Assembly: GCA_937942405.1 (NCBI GenBank)
Contig: CALDEN010000351.1
Span: 1 to 8,321 of the forward strand
Reading direction: 5' to 3'
Length of the DNA stretch: 8,321 bases
From: an uncultured Saprospiraceae bacterium
GTDB taxonomy: Bacteria; Bacteroidota; Bacteroidia; Chitinophagales; Saprospiraceae
Part shown: piece by piece, positions 1-6,947 of the stretch
Numbering within the stretch: position 1 is the stretch's first letter
Layout: each line of letters begins with the position of its first letter
Notes under the pieces: generated by a model
Database searches by the model: none
What the model was told of the DNA's origin: nothing
Seen by the model: only the letters and a program-made list of their open reading frames with translations
Made by a program: the position numbers and the translations under genes

Positions 1-162
1 ATTAAGGGAAATCTAAGAGATCTCATGGACTTGCAACTCAAAGACAATCAAAAGTCTAGATTACTCAATTTCAAGAATAACAATCAATACTATAAGAACA
101 AAGGGGCCGAGTTAAGATCTCAAATGGCGACTTATGAATACATTAAAAAACTGAAATCCTAA
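1..162 (+). CDS. 3' end of an unrecognised protein gene (partial)
   Basis: An open frame runs from the first base of the window to a TAA at 160-162, giving the last 53 residues of a protein whose start lies outside. The fragment is rich in Lys, Asn and Gln and ends in '...YEYIKKLKS'. It has no transmembrane segment and no T9SS sorting domain, and looks like a soluble, mostly helical C-terminus. I do not recognise the family. It converges on the large minus-strand gene with only 10 bases between the two stop codons, and no hairpin terminator is visible in that gap. The case for coding is an uninterrupted frame of plausible composition ending right beside the next gene. It is short enough that this is likely rather than certain. 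Confidence 0.6.
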   Translation: MKGNLRDLMDLQLKDNQKSRLLNFKNNNQYYKNKGAELRSQMATYEYIKKLKS

Positions 163-172
163 AAACCCTAAT

Positions 173-2869
173 TTAGAATACGATCATTTTATGAATGAGT
201 GTTTGCTCATCTTCAGCTGAAAACATCCTTAAATAATACACCCCTGCTGACAATGTAGAAACATCTAAGAAGCCTTCATTATTGATAAATGAGACGGTTC
301 TACTTTGAAGTAATTTTCCATCGACACCATAGATGGCAAATTCTTCAGAAGCATTGGCTGTCTCAAAATGAATGGTAAGCATTCCTTGGACAGGATTAGG
401 ATATAATTTAGTCTCTTGATAATAATCCACACCTGAACAGTCCTCATCTATTCCATTATCGGATACTTCAGGAGCACCAGGGTATATCTGAGCATTATCA
501 TCGTCACAATCTAAGCTATTCTCTACAAAACCATCTGGAGCAGAAGTGAGGCAAGTATCCATCACCATAGAAGCATCTCCAAAACCGTCTCCATCAAAAT
601 CCATATAATAATCATAATAAGGTATGCCATCGTCTATGACACCAGAACAGTCATCGTCGATACCATTACAAGTTTCAACCCCAGAAGGACTTACTGACAG
701 ATCCGAATCATTACAATCTAAACTATTTGTGACATAACCTGTAGGTGGGGTCATTAAGCACGTATCCAGTACTACTAACGCTCCTCCAAATCCATCACCG
801 TCTATATCAGCATAATAAGTAGATACTGGTAAGCCATCATCTATAGATAAGTTACAATCATCATCTAGACCATTACAGGTCTCTATACCATTAGGATTTA
901 CAGACGCATTCTCATCATCACAATCTTCAAAGTAGAAAAATCCATCATTATCCGCATCGATAAAGAATAAGTTTTCTGCAAAATTAAATGCATCTATTGC
1001 GATATCCGTTCCGATTAATCTTCCAGGAATATCATCTGCAGGAGGGTGTATACCTCCCCAGATTCGAGATAAACTCGTCTGTTCTGAAGCATCTTTATAC
1101 GTAGCCCATTGTAAGGTTATCGTTTCTGATGGACCATCTTCAAAGACTAAAAATTCATTGGCTTCAGCCACAAACTCTCCCATCCCTCCAGGAAAGAATG
1201 GATCTCCCGTAATACGTTCTAACATCTCAGCTGCTGCACTTGAAAACGTCGAATGACCTGATAAGTATCCTGCAAAATTGGGTGTTACGAAATCTGGTCG
1301 CTGATATGGATACCACCTCTTAGCCAGTATCCAACCTACACCTGCAACATCCGTTAATGGATTATTTATAAAATCTGGTCCTTTCCACGAGTACAGTTTT
1401 ATCTCTCCTATGTTTGCGGGGTCAGCTAATGCCAAAGGATCTCCAGGTTCTACTAATTCTATATATCCAGGAATAAGATCAAATCCTTGAGGGTCGTATG
1501 ACGGTAAAGATGGATCGGTCCGTTGTCCTTTTTCTGCTAAGAATCTGATAGCCGACACTGGTCGTATGTAATCATAATATCCCTTAAGTCCCCATGCAGT
1601 AACGGCACAGTCATGTAGAGCTCCACCTAGCATTAAATATGCCTTAACATCGTATTCTAACTCATCCAAAATAGGGCCTTGTCCTTTATATCTTCTTTCA
1701 AAACCTGGCTGATCCAAAACATAATTTAAAATCGTGAACCAGTGACCAGGAGGTGTTTCTGATTCTGGACCATCTGCCCAAAACTCAGCGAGTATTCTAG
1801 CATAATCCCCTCGTCTGACCATTTGTGGAGTATATGGCTGTCCTGTTTTAGGATTTACAGCATGTCCATTACTCGGATCTCCACCATCAAAATAATTATA
1901 GAATGTATCATATTCTGAAAAACTAGCAGGATAATCCGTAATATTTCCGATCGAAGCAGGGGATATATCGATCATCGTATCATCAGCAGGGTCCAAATGA
2001 CTCGACCATACAGATACCATCTGAAAACCCCATCTATATAGATCACTCATCTCTCCTACTCCATCAGAACTCATCAATGGAGGAGGGCCTGGATCGTGGT
2101 AAATGTACCAGTCTTGCCCATCTCTTTGTTTAATTTCTAGATCAGAAGGAGTCATCGCAAAAGGAACCACTTTACCCCATTCTGGACTCAAGAATGAAGG
2201 AGTATTATTAGGGAATATCTGACAATTTTGATCTTTAAATACTTCTAAGGTTAATGGCTGCCATCTATTCTCGTCTATTATATCAGGGTTACCGAGAAAA
2301 TCCATAACCATTGGATTATTGGTTGGTTGATAATATAAGTTGGTATAACCAGACTGCTCATTGGAATTATCATTTTTTCCAAACTCAATCAATTGTTGGG
2401 CGATATAGTTTCCTAATGCTGCAGGATCTCCTGTGAGATAATCTGTAGTGGTAATCGTTGGATTATACCCAAGATCTCCCATCAAACTATTCATCCTAAT
2501 GGTTACAAAAAATCCTTCCGGCGAAAATTTAAATCGTTCCAATAACAATCTGTAAGCGGCGTAAGAAACGGCTTCGTTTCGGGCCGCTTCTATATCCGTA
2601 GGCATAGTGAAATCTTGCAACACAAAATTATGCCCATTGATCACTTTACCCATAAAACAAGGCTCCGCTATGTCATCATAAATTGCCCAAGCATCATACA
2701 TCGCTGCCGAAAGATGAAATAGATTACGTGCATGTACTGTCGGACGAGCAAAATCACCTCTAATATTTTGAAGTATCGCCTCACTCCATTCTCTTGCAAC
2801 ACTTTGACCTTGAACAGATACACTACTCAAACAAAAACTAAACAGCAACAAAACATAAAACCTTTTCAT
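173..2869 (-). CDS. Secreted vanadium haloperoxidase-like protein with MopE repeats and T9SS sorting domain
   Basis: The product has 898 residues from the ATG at 2867-2869. An in-frame ATG 14 codons upstream (2911) would put a hydrophobic, Tyr-rich extension before an ordinary signal peptide (MKRF..., residues 1 to about 22), so I prefer the later start. Residues ~30-636 form a vanadium-dependent haloperoxidase/PAP2-type catalytic domain. The vanadate-pocket residues are K429 and R436 (GLKGYYDYIRP), S537-G538-H539 (YLSGHSTF), and R602 and H608 (SRIWGGIHPP). They correspond to K353, R360, S402-H404, R490 and H496 of the Curvularia chloroperoxidase. By family knowledge such enzymes oxidise halide with hydrogen peroxide to hypohalous acid; related PAP2 proteins are phosphatases. 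Residues 637-815 are MopE-type repeats and ~820-898 a type A T9SS sorting domain starting LYPNP, which predicts release to the cell surface or medium. The catalytic domain has three Cys, absent from its paralogue. The actual substrate is not readable from the sequence. Confidence 0.9.
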   Translation of the reverse strand: MKRFYVLLLFSFCLSSVSVQGQSVAREWSEAILQNIRGDFARPTVHARNLFHLSAAMYDAWAIYDDIAEPCFMGKVINGHNFVLQDFTMPTDIEAARNEAVSYAAYRLLLERFKFSPEGFFVTIRMNSLMGDLGYNPTITTTDYLTGDPAALGNYIAQQLIEFGKNDNSNEQSGYTNLYYQPTNNPMVMDFLGNPDIIDENRWQPLTLEVFKDQNCQIFPNNTPSFLSPEWGKVVPFAMTPSDLEIKQRDGQDWYIYHDPGPPPLMSSDGVGEMSDLYRWGFQMVSVWSSHLDPADDTMIDISPASIGNITDYPASFSEYDTFYNYFDGGDPSNGHAVNPKTGQPYTPQMVRRGDYARILAEFWADGPESETPPGHWFTILNYVLDQPGFERRYKGQGPILDELEYDVKAYLMLGGALHDCAVTAWGLKGYYDYIRPVSAIRFLAEKGQRTDPSLPSYDPQGFDLIPGYIELVEPGDPLALADPANIGEIKLYSWKGPDFINNPLTDVAGVGWILAKRWYPYQRPDFVTPNFAGYLSGHSTFSSAAAEMLERITGDPFFPGGMGEFVAEANEFLVFEDGPSETITLQWATYKDASEQTSLSRIWGGIHPPADDIPGRLIGTDIAIDAFNFAENLFFIDADNDGFFYFEDCDDENASVNPNGIETCNGLDDDCNLSIDDGLPVSTYYADIDGDGFGGALVVLDTCLMTPPTGYVTNSLDCNDSDLSVSPSGVETCNGIDDDCSGVIDDGIPYYDYYMDFDGDGFGDASMVMDTCLTSAPDGFVENSLDCDDDNAQIYPGAPEVSDNGIDEDCSGVDYYQETKLYPNPVQGMLTIHFETANASEEFAIYGVDGKLLQSRTVSFINNEGFLDVSTLSAGVYYLRMFSAEDEQTLIHKMIVF
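176..412 (-). other. T9SS type A C-terminal sorting domain (protein domain)
   Basis: The last ~79 residues match the Por-type sorting domain. It opens with LYPNP, continues with a beta-rich stretch containing an 'IYGVDGKLL' turn and 'LSAGVYYLR', and ends in a short hydrophobic strand 'KMIVF' at the C-terminus. In Bacteroidota this domain directs cargo with a Sec signal peptide through the type IX secretion system, where it is usually cleaved. The adjacent paralogue lacks it entirely. Confidence 0.88.
428..961 (-). repeat. MopE-type metal-binding repeats within the secreted haloperoxidase-like protein
   Basis: Residues 637-814 of the protein carry about three copies of an acidic Cys motif of the 'putative metal-binding' MopE family (Pfam Cu-binding_MopE). 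Each has an Asp-rich DxDxDG loop, a DC-D element and a CNGxDDDC element. Copies 2 and 3 (820..826 down to 428) repeat with a period of exactly 69 residues (207 bases): D690/D759, C704/C773 and C719/C788. Copy 1 (about 827-961) keeps the C650, C665 and C672 spacing but lacks the long loop between the acidic motif and the DC element. In copy 3 the first Cys of the last motif is Ser (SDNGIDEDC). By family knowledge these repeats occur in secreted surface proteins and are thought to bind Ca or Cu. Here they probably act as a rigid, ion-stabilised linker between enzyme and sorting domain. Confidence 0.85.
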
Positions 2870-2983
2870 ATAGAAATAATTTATATATAAAGATATTAAA
2901 TATTTAAGCAATATATGATCTATTGTAACTTAAATCTCTATATTATATATACTCCGATGCGATACGAAACGTTGCCTATTAGA

Positions 2984-3001
2984 AATAGAAACTATTCTAT
3001 T
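2984..3001 (-). terminator. Weak A/T-only hairpin over the stop codon of the upstream haloperoxidase-like gene
   Basis: A perfect 7-bp inverted repeat (AATAGAA / TTCTATT) with a 4-base loop overlaps the TAG stop at 2997-2999. Read on the minus strand it is followed by a short pyrimidine-rich stretch. It could slow or end transcription between the two tandem genes, but the stem has only one G-C pair and there is no proper U-tract, so it is a weak candidate. The 127 bases between stop 2997 and start 2869 hold no gene. Just upstream of the 2869 start they are very AT-rich, with an imperfect -7-like TATCTTTA on the minus strand. Confidence 0.22.
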
Positions 3002-5009
3002 CTTTCCTAAATTTTCTGAATAACCTAGAAAAAAAATTGCCTTTTTTGCTCTTGGCAAAGAATAAGTCCTCAGTATAATCGGCAACATTTTTGGCAACCC
3101 TAGTACCGATCAATCTACCAGGTATATCGTCTGCAGGAGGATGTATGCCACCCCATATACGAGATAAGCTTGTTTGTTCAGAGGCATCTTTATAAGTAGC
3201 CCATTGCAGGGTTATGGTTTCTGTAGGACCTTCTTCAAATTCCAAAAATTCATTGGCCTCAGCCACAAACTCTCCCATCCCTCCCGGAAAAAAAGGACTT
3301 CCTGTAACGAAACTCAATACCTCTGCCGCAGCACTCGAAAACGTAGAATGCCCCGACAAAAAACCTGAAAAATTGGGAGATACAAAAGTCGGTCTTTGAA
3401 ATGGCCACCAATCCTTGGCCAGAATCCATCCGACACCTGCAGCATCTGTCTCCGGATCTCCAATGTAACTAGGACCTTTCCATGTGTACAATTTTATCTC
3501 ATCAATATTGGAACTGTCAGCAATAGCAAGTGGATCTCCTTTTTTGACTAATTCTATATACCCCGGAATTAAATCAAAACCTTGTGGATGATAAGATGGA
3601 AGACTCGGATCCGTTTTCTGTCCCTTATCTGCCATGGTTCTTATTGCTGATACTGGCCGCAGATAATCATAATACCCTTTAATACCCCATGCTGAGATGG
3701 CACTATCGTGCATGGCTCCTCCAAGCATCAAATAAGCTTTGACTTCATACTCGAGTGGATCCAATACTTCTCCTTTTCCTTTATAGGTTCTCACAAAGTC
3801 CGGATGATCCATTACATAATTTAAGATCGTAAACCAATGTCCAGGAGGTGTTTCTGATTCTGGACCATCTGCCCAAAATTCAGCCAACACCCTGGCGTAA
3901 TCGGATCGCTTAACCATTTGCGGAGTATAGGGCGTATGTGTGCTCGGATTCAATGCATGTCCCTGACTAGCATCTCCTCCATCAAAGAAATTGTAGAAAT
4001 TTTCATAGTCTGCAAAAGAACTAGGGTAATCCGATATGTTACCGATAGAAGCCGGCGATATATCTATCATCGTTGTATCCTTAGGATCTAAATGACTAGA
4101 CCAGACTGCCACCATCTCAAAGCCTCTTCGAAAAAGATCACTCATCTCATCATTACCTTCAGCACTCATCATAGGCGGAGGCCCTGGATCATTATATACA
4201 TACCATTCATGCCCTTCTCTCTGCTTAATCTCCAAATCGGTGGTATCCATTGCAAAAGGCTTTACCCTTCCCCATTCAGGACTTAAAAATGGAAGAGTGG
4301 TTCCATGTATGACATGACCACCTTGACCGATGTTGAGTTCTAGCGTCAATGGTTGCCATCTATTGATCTTACTAACATCTGGGTTACCCGGTTTTACCAT
4401 GATCAATGGTTTGTTTATCGGCTGGTAATAGAGATTAGTATAACCACTCTGCTCATTAGATCCATCCTTTAATCCATATTGGATAATATGATGAGCAATA
4501 TAATTTCCTAGATTAGCCGGCTTTCCATAGGCATAATCGGTAGATAAATTATTCTTATCATAGCCTAGGTCTGTCATTAAACTATCCATTCTGAGGACCA
4601 GATGATAACCTTCAGGTGAGAACTTAAATCGATGATCCAATAAACGATAAGCGGCAAAAGAAATGGCCTCTTTTCGAGCGGACTCTATATCTATTGGCTG
4701 GTAAAATTCTTCTAAAACAAAATCATGTCCATCTACTTCCTTCCCCATAAAATGAGGTGTAGCGATATCATCATAGATAGCCCATGCATCGTACATGGCC
4801 GCTGATAAGTGATATAAATTACGTGCATGAACCGTAGGCCGAGCAAAATCACCTCGAATATGATCTAGTAATATCTCATTCCATCTTCTGACCACGGTAT
4901 GTTGAGATTCAGCTATAGTATCCTTAGAGCTTACAGCGGTATGCTGAGAATGCCCTTCTGCAAGCACCAAACAAAACAAAATTGCCAAAAGAAAATAGGT
5001 TCTTTTCAT
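2997..5009 (-). CDS. Exported vanadium haloperoxidase-like protein, paralogue without MopE repeats or sorting domain
   Basis: The product has 670 residues. MKRTYFLLAILFCLVLAEGHSQ is a clear signal peptide, which fixes the start at 5009. The catalytic domain matches that of the downstream neighbour at a constant +15 offset: K444, R451 (GIKGYYDYLRP), S552-G553-H554 (FLSGHSTF), R617 and H623 (SRIWGGIHPP). As in the fungal chloroperoxidase, a Trp lies three residues before the Lys (W441) and a Phe seven before the His (F547). Homology stops at 'LFF' (F651). The last 19 residues are a basic, Phe-rich tail ending NFFSRLFRKFRKE, with eight Lys/Arg and one acid. The mature protein has no Cys. Without a T9SS domain it should stay in the periplasm or leave by another route. 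Near the signal peptide a SQHT[AV]V motif occurs twice, 14 residues apart. It lies upstream of its paralogue on the same strand, 127 bases away, so cotranscription is possible. Halide preference, or phosphatase activity instead, cannot be decided here. Confidence 0.9.
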   Translation of the reverse strand: MKRTYFLLAILFCLVLAEGHSQHTAVSSKDTIAESQHTVVRRWNEILLDHIRGDFARPTVHARNLYHLSAAMYDAWAIYDDIATPHFMGKEVDGHDFVLEEFYQPIDIESARKEAISFAAYRLLDHRFKFSPEGYHLVLRMDSLMTDLGYDKNNLSTDYAYGKPANLGNYIAHHIIQYGLKDGSNEQSGYTNLYYQPINKPLIMVKPGNPDVSKINRWQPLTLELNIGQGGHVIHGTTLPFLSPEWGRVKPFAMDTTDLEIKQREGHEWYVYNDPGPPPMMSAEGNDEMSDLFRRGFEMVAVWSSHLDPKDTTMIDISPASIGNISDYPSSFADYENFYNFFDGGDASQGHALNPSTHTPYTPQMVKRSDYARVLAEFWADGPESETPPGHWFTILNYVMDHPDFVRTYKGKGEVLDPLEYEVKAYLMLGGAMHDSAISAWGIKGYYDYLRPVSAIRTMADKGQKTDPSLPSYHPQGFDLIPGYIELVKKGDPLAIADSSNIDEIKLYTWKGPSYIGDPETDAAGVGWILAKDWWPFQRPTFVSPNFSGFLSGHSTFSSAAAEVLSFVTGSPFFPGGMGEFVAEANEFLEFEEGPTETITLQWATYKDASEQTSLSRIWGGIHPPADDIPGRLIGTRVAKNVADYTEDLFFAKSKKGNFFSRLFRKFRKE
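4895..4949 (-). repeat. Short in-frame direct repeat near the signal peptide
   Basis: A 13-base word occurs at 4937-4949 and again at 4895-4907, identical at 12 of 13 positions and exactly 42 bases (14 codons) apart. It encodes SQHT at residues 21-24 and 35-38. The 15-residue length excess of this copy over its paralogue falls in this segment, so the repeat may mark a small duplication. Confidence 0.45.
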
Positions 5010-5117
5010 GACATAAAAATATTAATTAAAATGATCATATGTATAATCGTGAATCAATAGGTATCGATCATTTACATACATGGTCAAATCTGTTTTTTAT
5101 GGAAGTTCCTATTTGAT

Positions 5118-5125
5118 TAGATTTG
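5118..5125 (+). promoter_or_regulatory. Bacteroidota-type -7 promoter element upstream of purB
   Basis: TAGATTTG fits the TAnnTTTG consensus exactly and lies 21 bases before the chosen purB ATG. There is no good TTG-type -33 box. A T-run at 5093-5098 sits about 19 bases upstream and is the only candidate. The 137-base divergent region 5010-5146 otherwise holds no gene. No CAAAnnTA (the same element read on the other strand) was found for the haloperoxidase-like gene. Confidence 0.4.
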
Positions 5126-5146
5126 CGTTCTCAAAAATGTAGACAA

Positions 5147-6463
5147 ATGTTAACAGCCATATCCCCTATAGATGGAAGGTACTTTGCTAAGACTAAAAGC
5201 TTAGCTGATTATTTCTCCGAATATGCATTGATTAAATACCGAGTATTTATCGAAGTGGAGTATTTAAAAGCAATGGCTCCTGTTATTGATTTACCAGATA
5301 CCGCACTAGTTAAATTAGATACCATATGCTCTAATTTCAATCTAAGTGATGCAGAAACCATCAAGGAAACCGAACGTGTGACCAATCATGATGTAAAAGC
5401 GGTCGAGTACTTTGTAAAAGATAAATTGAAGAAATTAAATCTAGAACAGTACTCAGAATTTGTCCATTTTGGACTGACGAGTCAAGATATAAATAACACC
5501 GCAGTACCTCTAAGTCTTAAAGAAGCTCTAGATAATGAGTATTACCCAGAACTAGAAAGCGTCATCTCTAAACTGAAAGAAATGGCTGAACAGTATAATG
5601 GAATCCCGATGCTCGCTCGTACACATGGGCAACCTGCGTCTCCTACCTCCGTAGGTAAAGAAATAGAAGTCTTTATCGAACGATTAGAAGATCAGTTGAC
5701 TTTGCTTAAAAATCTGCCTATAAAGGCAAAATTTGGAGGAGCTACGGGTAATTTCAATGCTCATAAAATAAGCTATCCTGATCTAGACTGGATAGCATTC
5801 GGAAATACATTTGTCGACAGTCTCGGTCTGGTACGTAGTCAGAAGACTACACAGATCGCCCATTATGATCATCTAGCTGCCATCTTTGATACCTGCTCTA
5901 GGATCAATACCATACTGATCGATCTAGCTAGAGATATATGGACGTATATCTCTCAAGAATACTTTACTCAAAAAGTAATAGCAACTGAGGTCGGTTCTAG
6001 TGCCATGCCTCACAAAGTCAATCCGATCGATTTTGAAAATGCAGAAGGAAATCTAGGAATCGCCAATGCACTAAACAGACACTTCTCTCAAAAACTTCCC
6101 ATTTCCAGACTGCAAAGAGATCTCACAGACAGCACAGTATTGAGAAATATAGGTATCCCTTTTGCTCATTCTTCCATTGCTTTCAAATCCTTGCTCAAAG
6201 GATTAGGAAAAATAAGTCTAAATGAAAACCAATTATCCGGTGACCTATCCAAAAACTGGGCAGTAGTAGCTGAAGCAATCCAAAACATCCTGAGAAGAGA
6301 GGGGGTTGAGAAACCGTATGAAAAACTCAAAGGATTAACACGTGGAAATGAAACTATTACCCAGCAAACCATTGTTAGCTTTATAAATAACCTAGAGGTA
6401 GACGATAAGGTCAAAGAAGAATTGTTACAAATTACACCTCATAACTATATCGGTTATTTCTAA
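5147..6463 (+). CDS. purB: Adenylosuccinate lyase
   Basis: PurB catalyses two steps of purine synthesis in the cytoplasm: SAICAR to AICAR plus fumarate, and adenylosuccinate to AMP plus fumarate. The 438-residue product opens MLTAISPIDGRY, the usual N-terminus of the E. coli-type enzyme, and that decides the ATG at 5147. A TTG at 5123 in the same frame lies inside the likely promoter and adds nothing family-like. Landmarks are RTHGQPASPT (H160, general acid region), the fumarase/aspartase superfamily signature GSSAMPHKVNP (from G283; catalytic Ser is probably S285), and the QRDLTDSTVLRN segment typical of the E. coli-type subgroup. The length fits a complete enzyme slightly shorter than E. 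coli PurB. It is the first gene of a plus-strand run, with the next gene 10 bases downstream, and is divergent from the haloperoxidase-like pair. Confidence 0.97.
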   Translation: MLTAISPIDGRYFAKTKSLADYFSEYALIKYRVFIEVEYLKAMAPVIDLPDTALVKLDTICSNFNLSDAETIKETERVTNHDVKAVEYFVKDKLKKLNLEQYSEFVHFGLTSQDINNTAVPLSLKEALDNEYYPELESVISKLKEMAEQYNGIPMLARTHGQPASPTSVGKEIEVFIERLEDQLTLLKNLPIKAKFGGATGNFNAHKISYPDLDWIAFGNTFVDSLGLVRSQKTTQIAHYDHLAAIFDTCSRINTILIDLARDIWTYISQEYFTQKVIATEVGSSAMPHKVNPIDFENAEGNLGIANALNRHFSQKLPISRLQRDLTDSTVLRNIGIPFAHSSIAFKSLLKGLGKISLNENQLSGDLSKNWAVVAEAIQNILRREGVEKPYEKLKGLTRGNETITQQTIVSFINNLEVDDKVKEELLQITPHNYIGYF

Positions 6464-6473
6464 TACTGCAAAT

Positions 6474-6884
6474 ATGAGTTCACTATTGAAGATTTTTAAG
6501 TTTTTACGAAAGTCTGGAAAGACGGTTAAAGAATCGATCAACAAGTCCACAGAATTTATCGATGAGACGCTCGATCAAGAATACATCACTGGAGCCATCG
6601 ATAGAGCCAAAGAGGCCACTGGACAAGTCGCCCAAAAGGCTGGAGAAGTATTTGAAAAATCTAAACAAGGAGCTGAAGAATTTATAGAGTCAGATGCAGT
6701 GCAATCTATGAAAACAAAAGCCTCTGCCCTAGCAAGTGACATTACGGAAAAAGGCAAAGAACTGATCGATAAGGCATTAGAGAACGAGGAAATAAAAAGT
6801 GCGGTGGATCTTGTCAAAGAAAAAACCGATCTAGCTGCTGAAAAGATTACGGAGGTTTTTGACGGTGATACCGAGGAAGAGTAA
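6474..6884 (+). CDS. Small helical protein with three internal repeats (YtxH-like), unknown function
   Basis: The 136-residue product has no signal peptide and no membrane segment. It opens with a basic amphipathic stretch (LLKIFKFLRKSGK) and ends with an acidic tail (GDTEEE). The rest is rich in Ala, Lys and Glu and should be almost entirely alpha-helical, resembling YtxH-type or LEA-like stress proteins in composition. Three related segments can be aligned at about residues 34-63, 72-101 and 103-132: I38/V76/I107, K55/K93/K124 and V59-F60/L97-I98/V128-F129 line up with offsets of 38 and 31 residues. The start is only 10 bases after the purB stop, so cotranscription is likely. The function is unknown, and the YtxH comparison rests on composition only. 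Confidence 0.8.
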   Translation: MSSLLKIFKFLRKSGKTVKESINKSTEFIDETLDQEYITGAIDRAKEATGQVAQKAGEVFEKSKQGAEEFIESDAVQSMKTKASALASDITEKGKELIDKALENEEIKSAVDLVKEKTDLAAEKITEVFDGDTEEE

Positions 6885-6934
6885 GATAGAATAGTATTTT
6901 TATAAAATTTTAAGACTTTCTATCTACTAGAAAG
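6884..6934. repeat. Overlapping, mutually exclusive inverted repeats after the helical-protein gene
   Basis: Two perfect inverted repeats share bases. One is 8 bp, with arms at 6884-6891 (AGATAGAA) and 6918-6925 (TTCTATCT). The other is a 7-bp hairpin, with arms 6916-6922 (CTTTCTA) and 6928-6934 (TAGAAAG) around a 5-base loop. They cannot form together. Neither is GC-rich and neither is followed by a U-run, so a standard terminator is doubtful. The region separates the helical-protein gene from the lipoprotein gene. Confidence 0.3.
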
Positions 6935-6947
6935 CGTTTATCCAGAA

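Noticed and set aside
265..447. Minus-strand open frame of about 60 codons
   Set aside because: It lies in another frame of the same strand, inside the T9SS domain coding sequence, and translates to low-quality hydrophobic sequence with no start signals.
428..961. Reading the DxDxDG motifs as EF-hands, dockerin or thrombospondin type 3 repeats
   Set aside because: The regular Cys positions (DC-D and CNGxDDDC) fit the MopE-type family better than any of these.
2870..2911. Upstream ATG giving a 14-residue N-terminal extension of the larger haloperoxidase-like protein
   Set aside because: The extension is a hydrophobic, very AT-rich-coded stretch placed before a complete signal peptide (MKRF...), and the paralogue starts with the matching MKRT.
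3174..3399. Two plus-strand open frames of about 60 codons opposite the upstream haloperoxidase-like gene
   Set aside because: They sit opposite the highly conserved RIWGGIHPP to SGHSTF coding segment, so they are antisense shadows.
5123..5146. TTG start eight codons upstream for purB
   Set aside because: It overlaps the TAGATTTG promoter-like element, and the family N-terminus (MLTAISPIDGRY) begins at the ATG at 5147.
6166..6414. Minus-strand open frame of 82 codons opposite the end of purB
   Set aside because: It is fully contained in a conserved enzyme gene on the other strand and has no recognisable features.
6575..6817. Minus-strand open frame of 80 codons opposite the helical-protein gene
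   Set aside because: Its Ser/Ala-rich translation is the reverse image of Ala/Lys/Glu-rich codons, and the sense frame has clear repeat structure and operon spacing.
6896..6908. ATTTT-TAT-AAAAT hairpin as a terminator
   Set aside because: A 5-bp all-A/T stem is too weak and is expected by chance in such AT-rich sequence.
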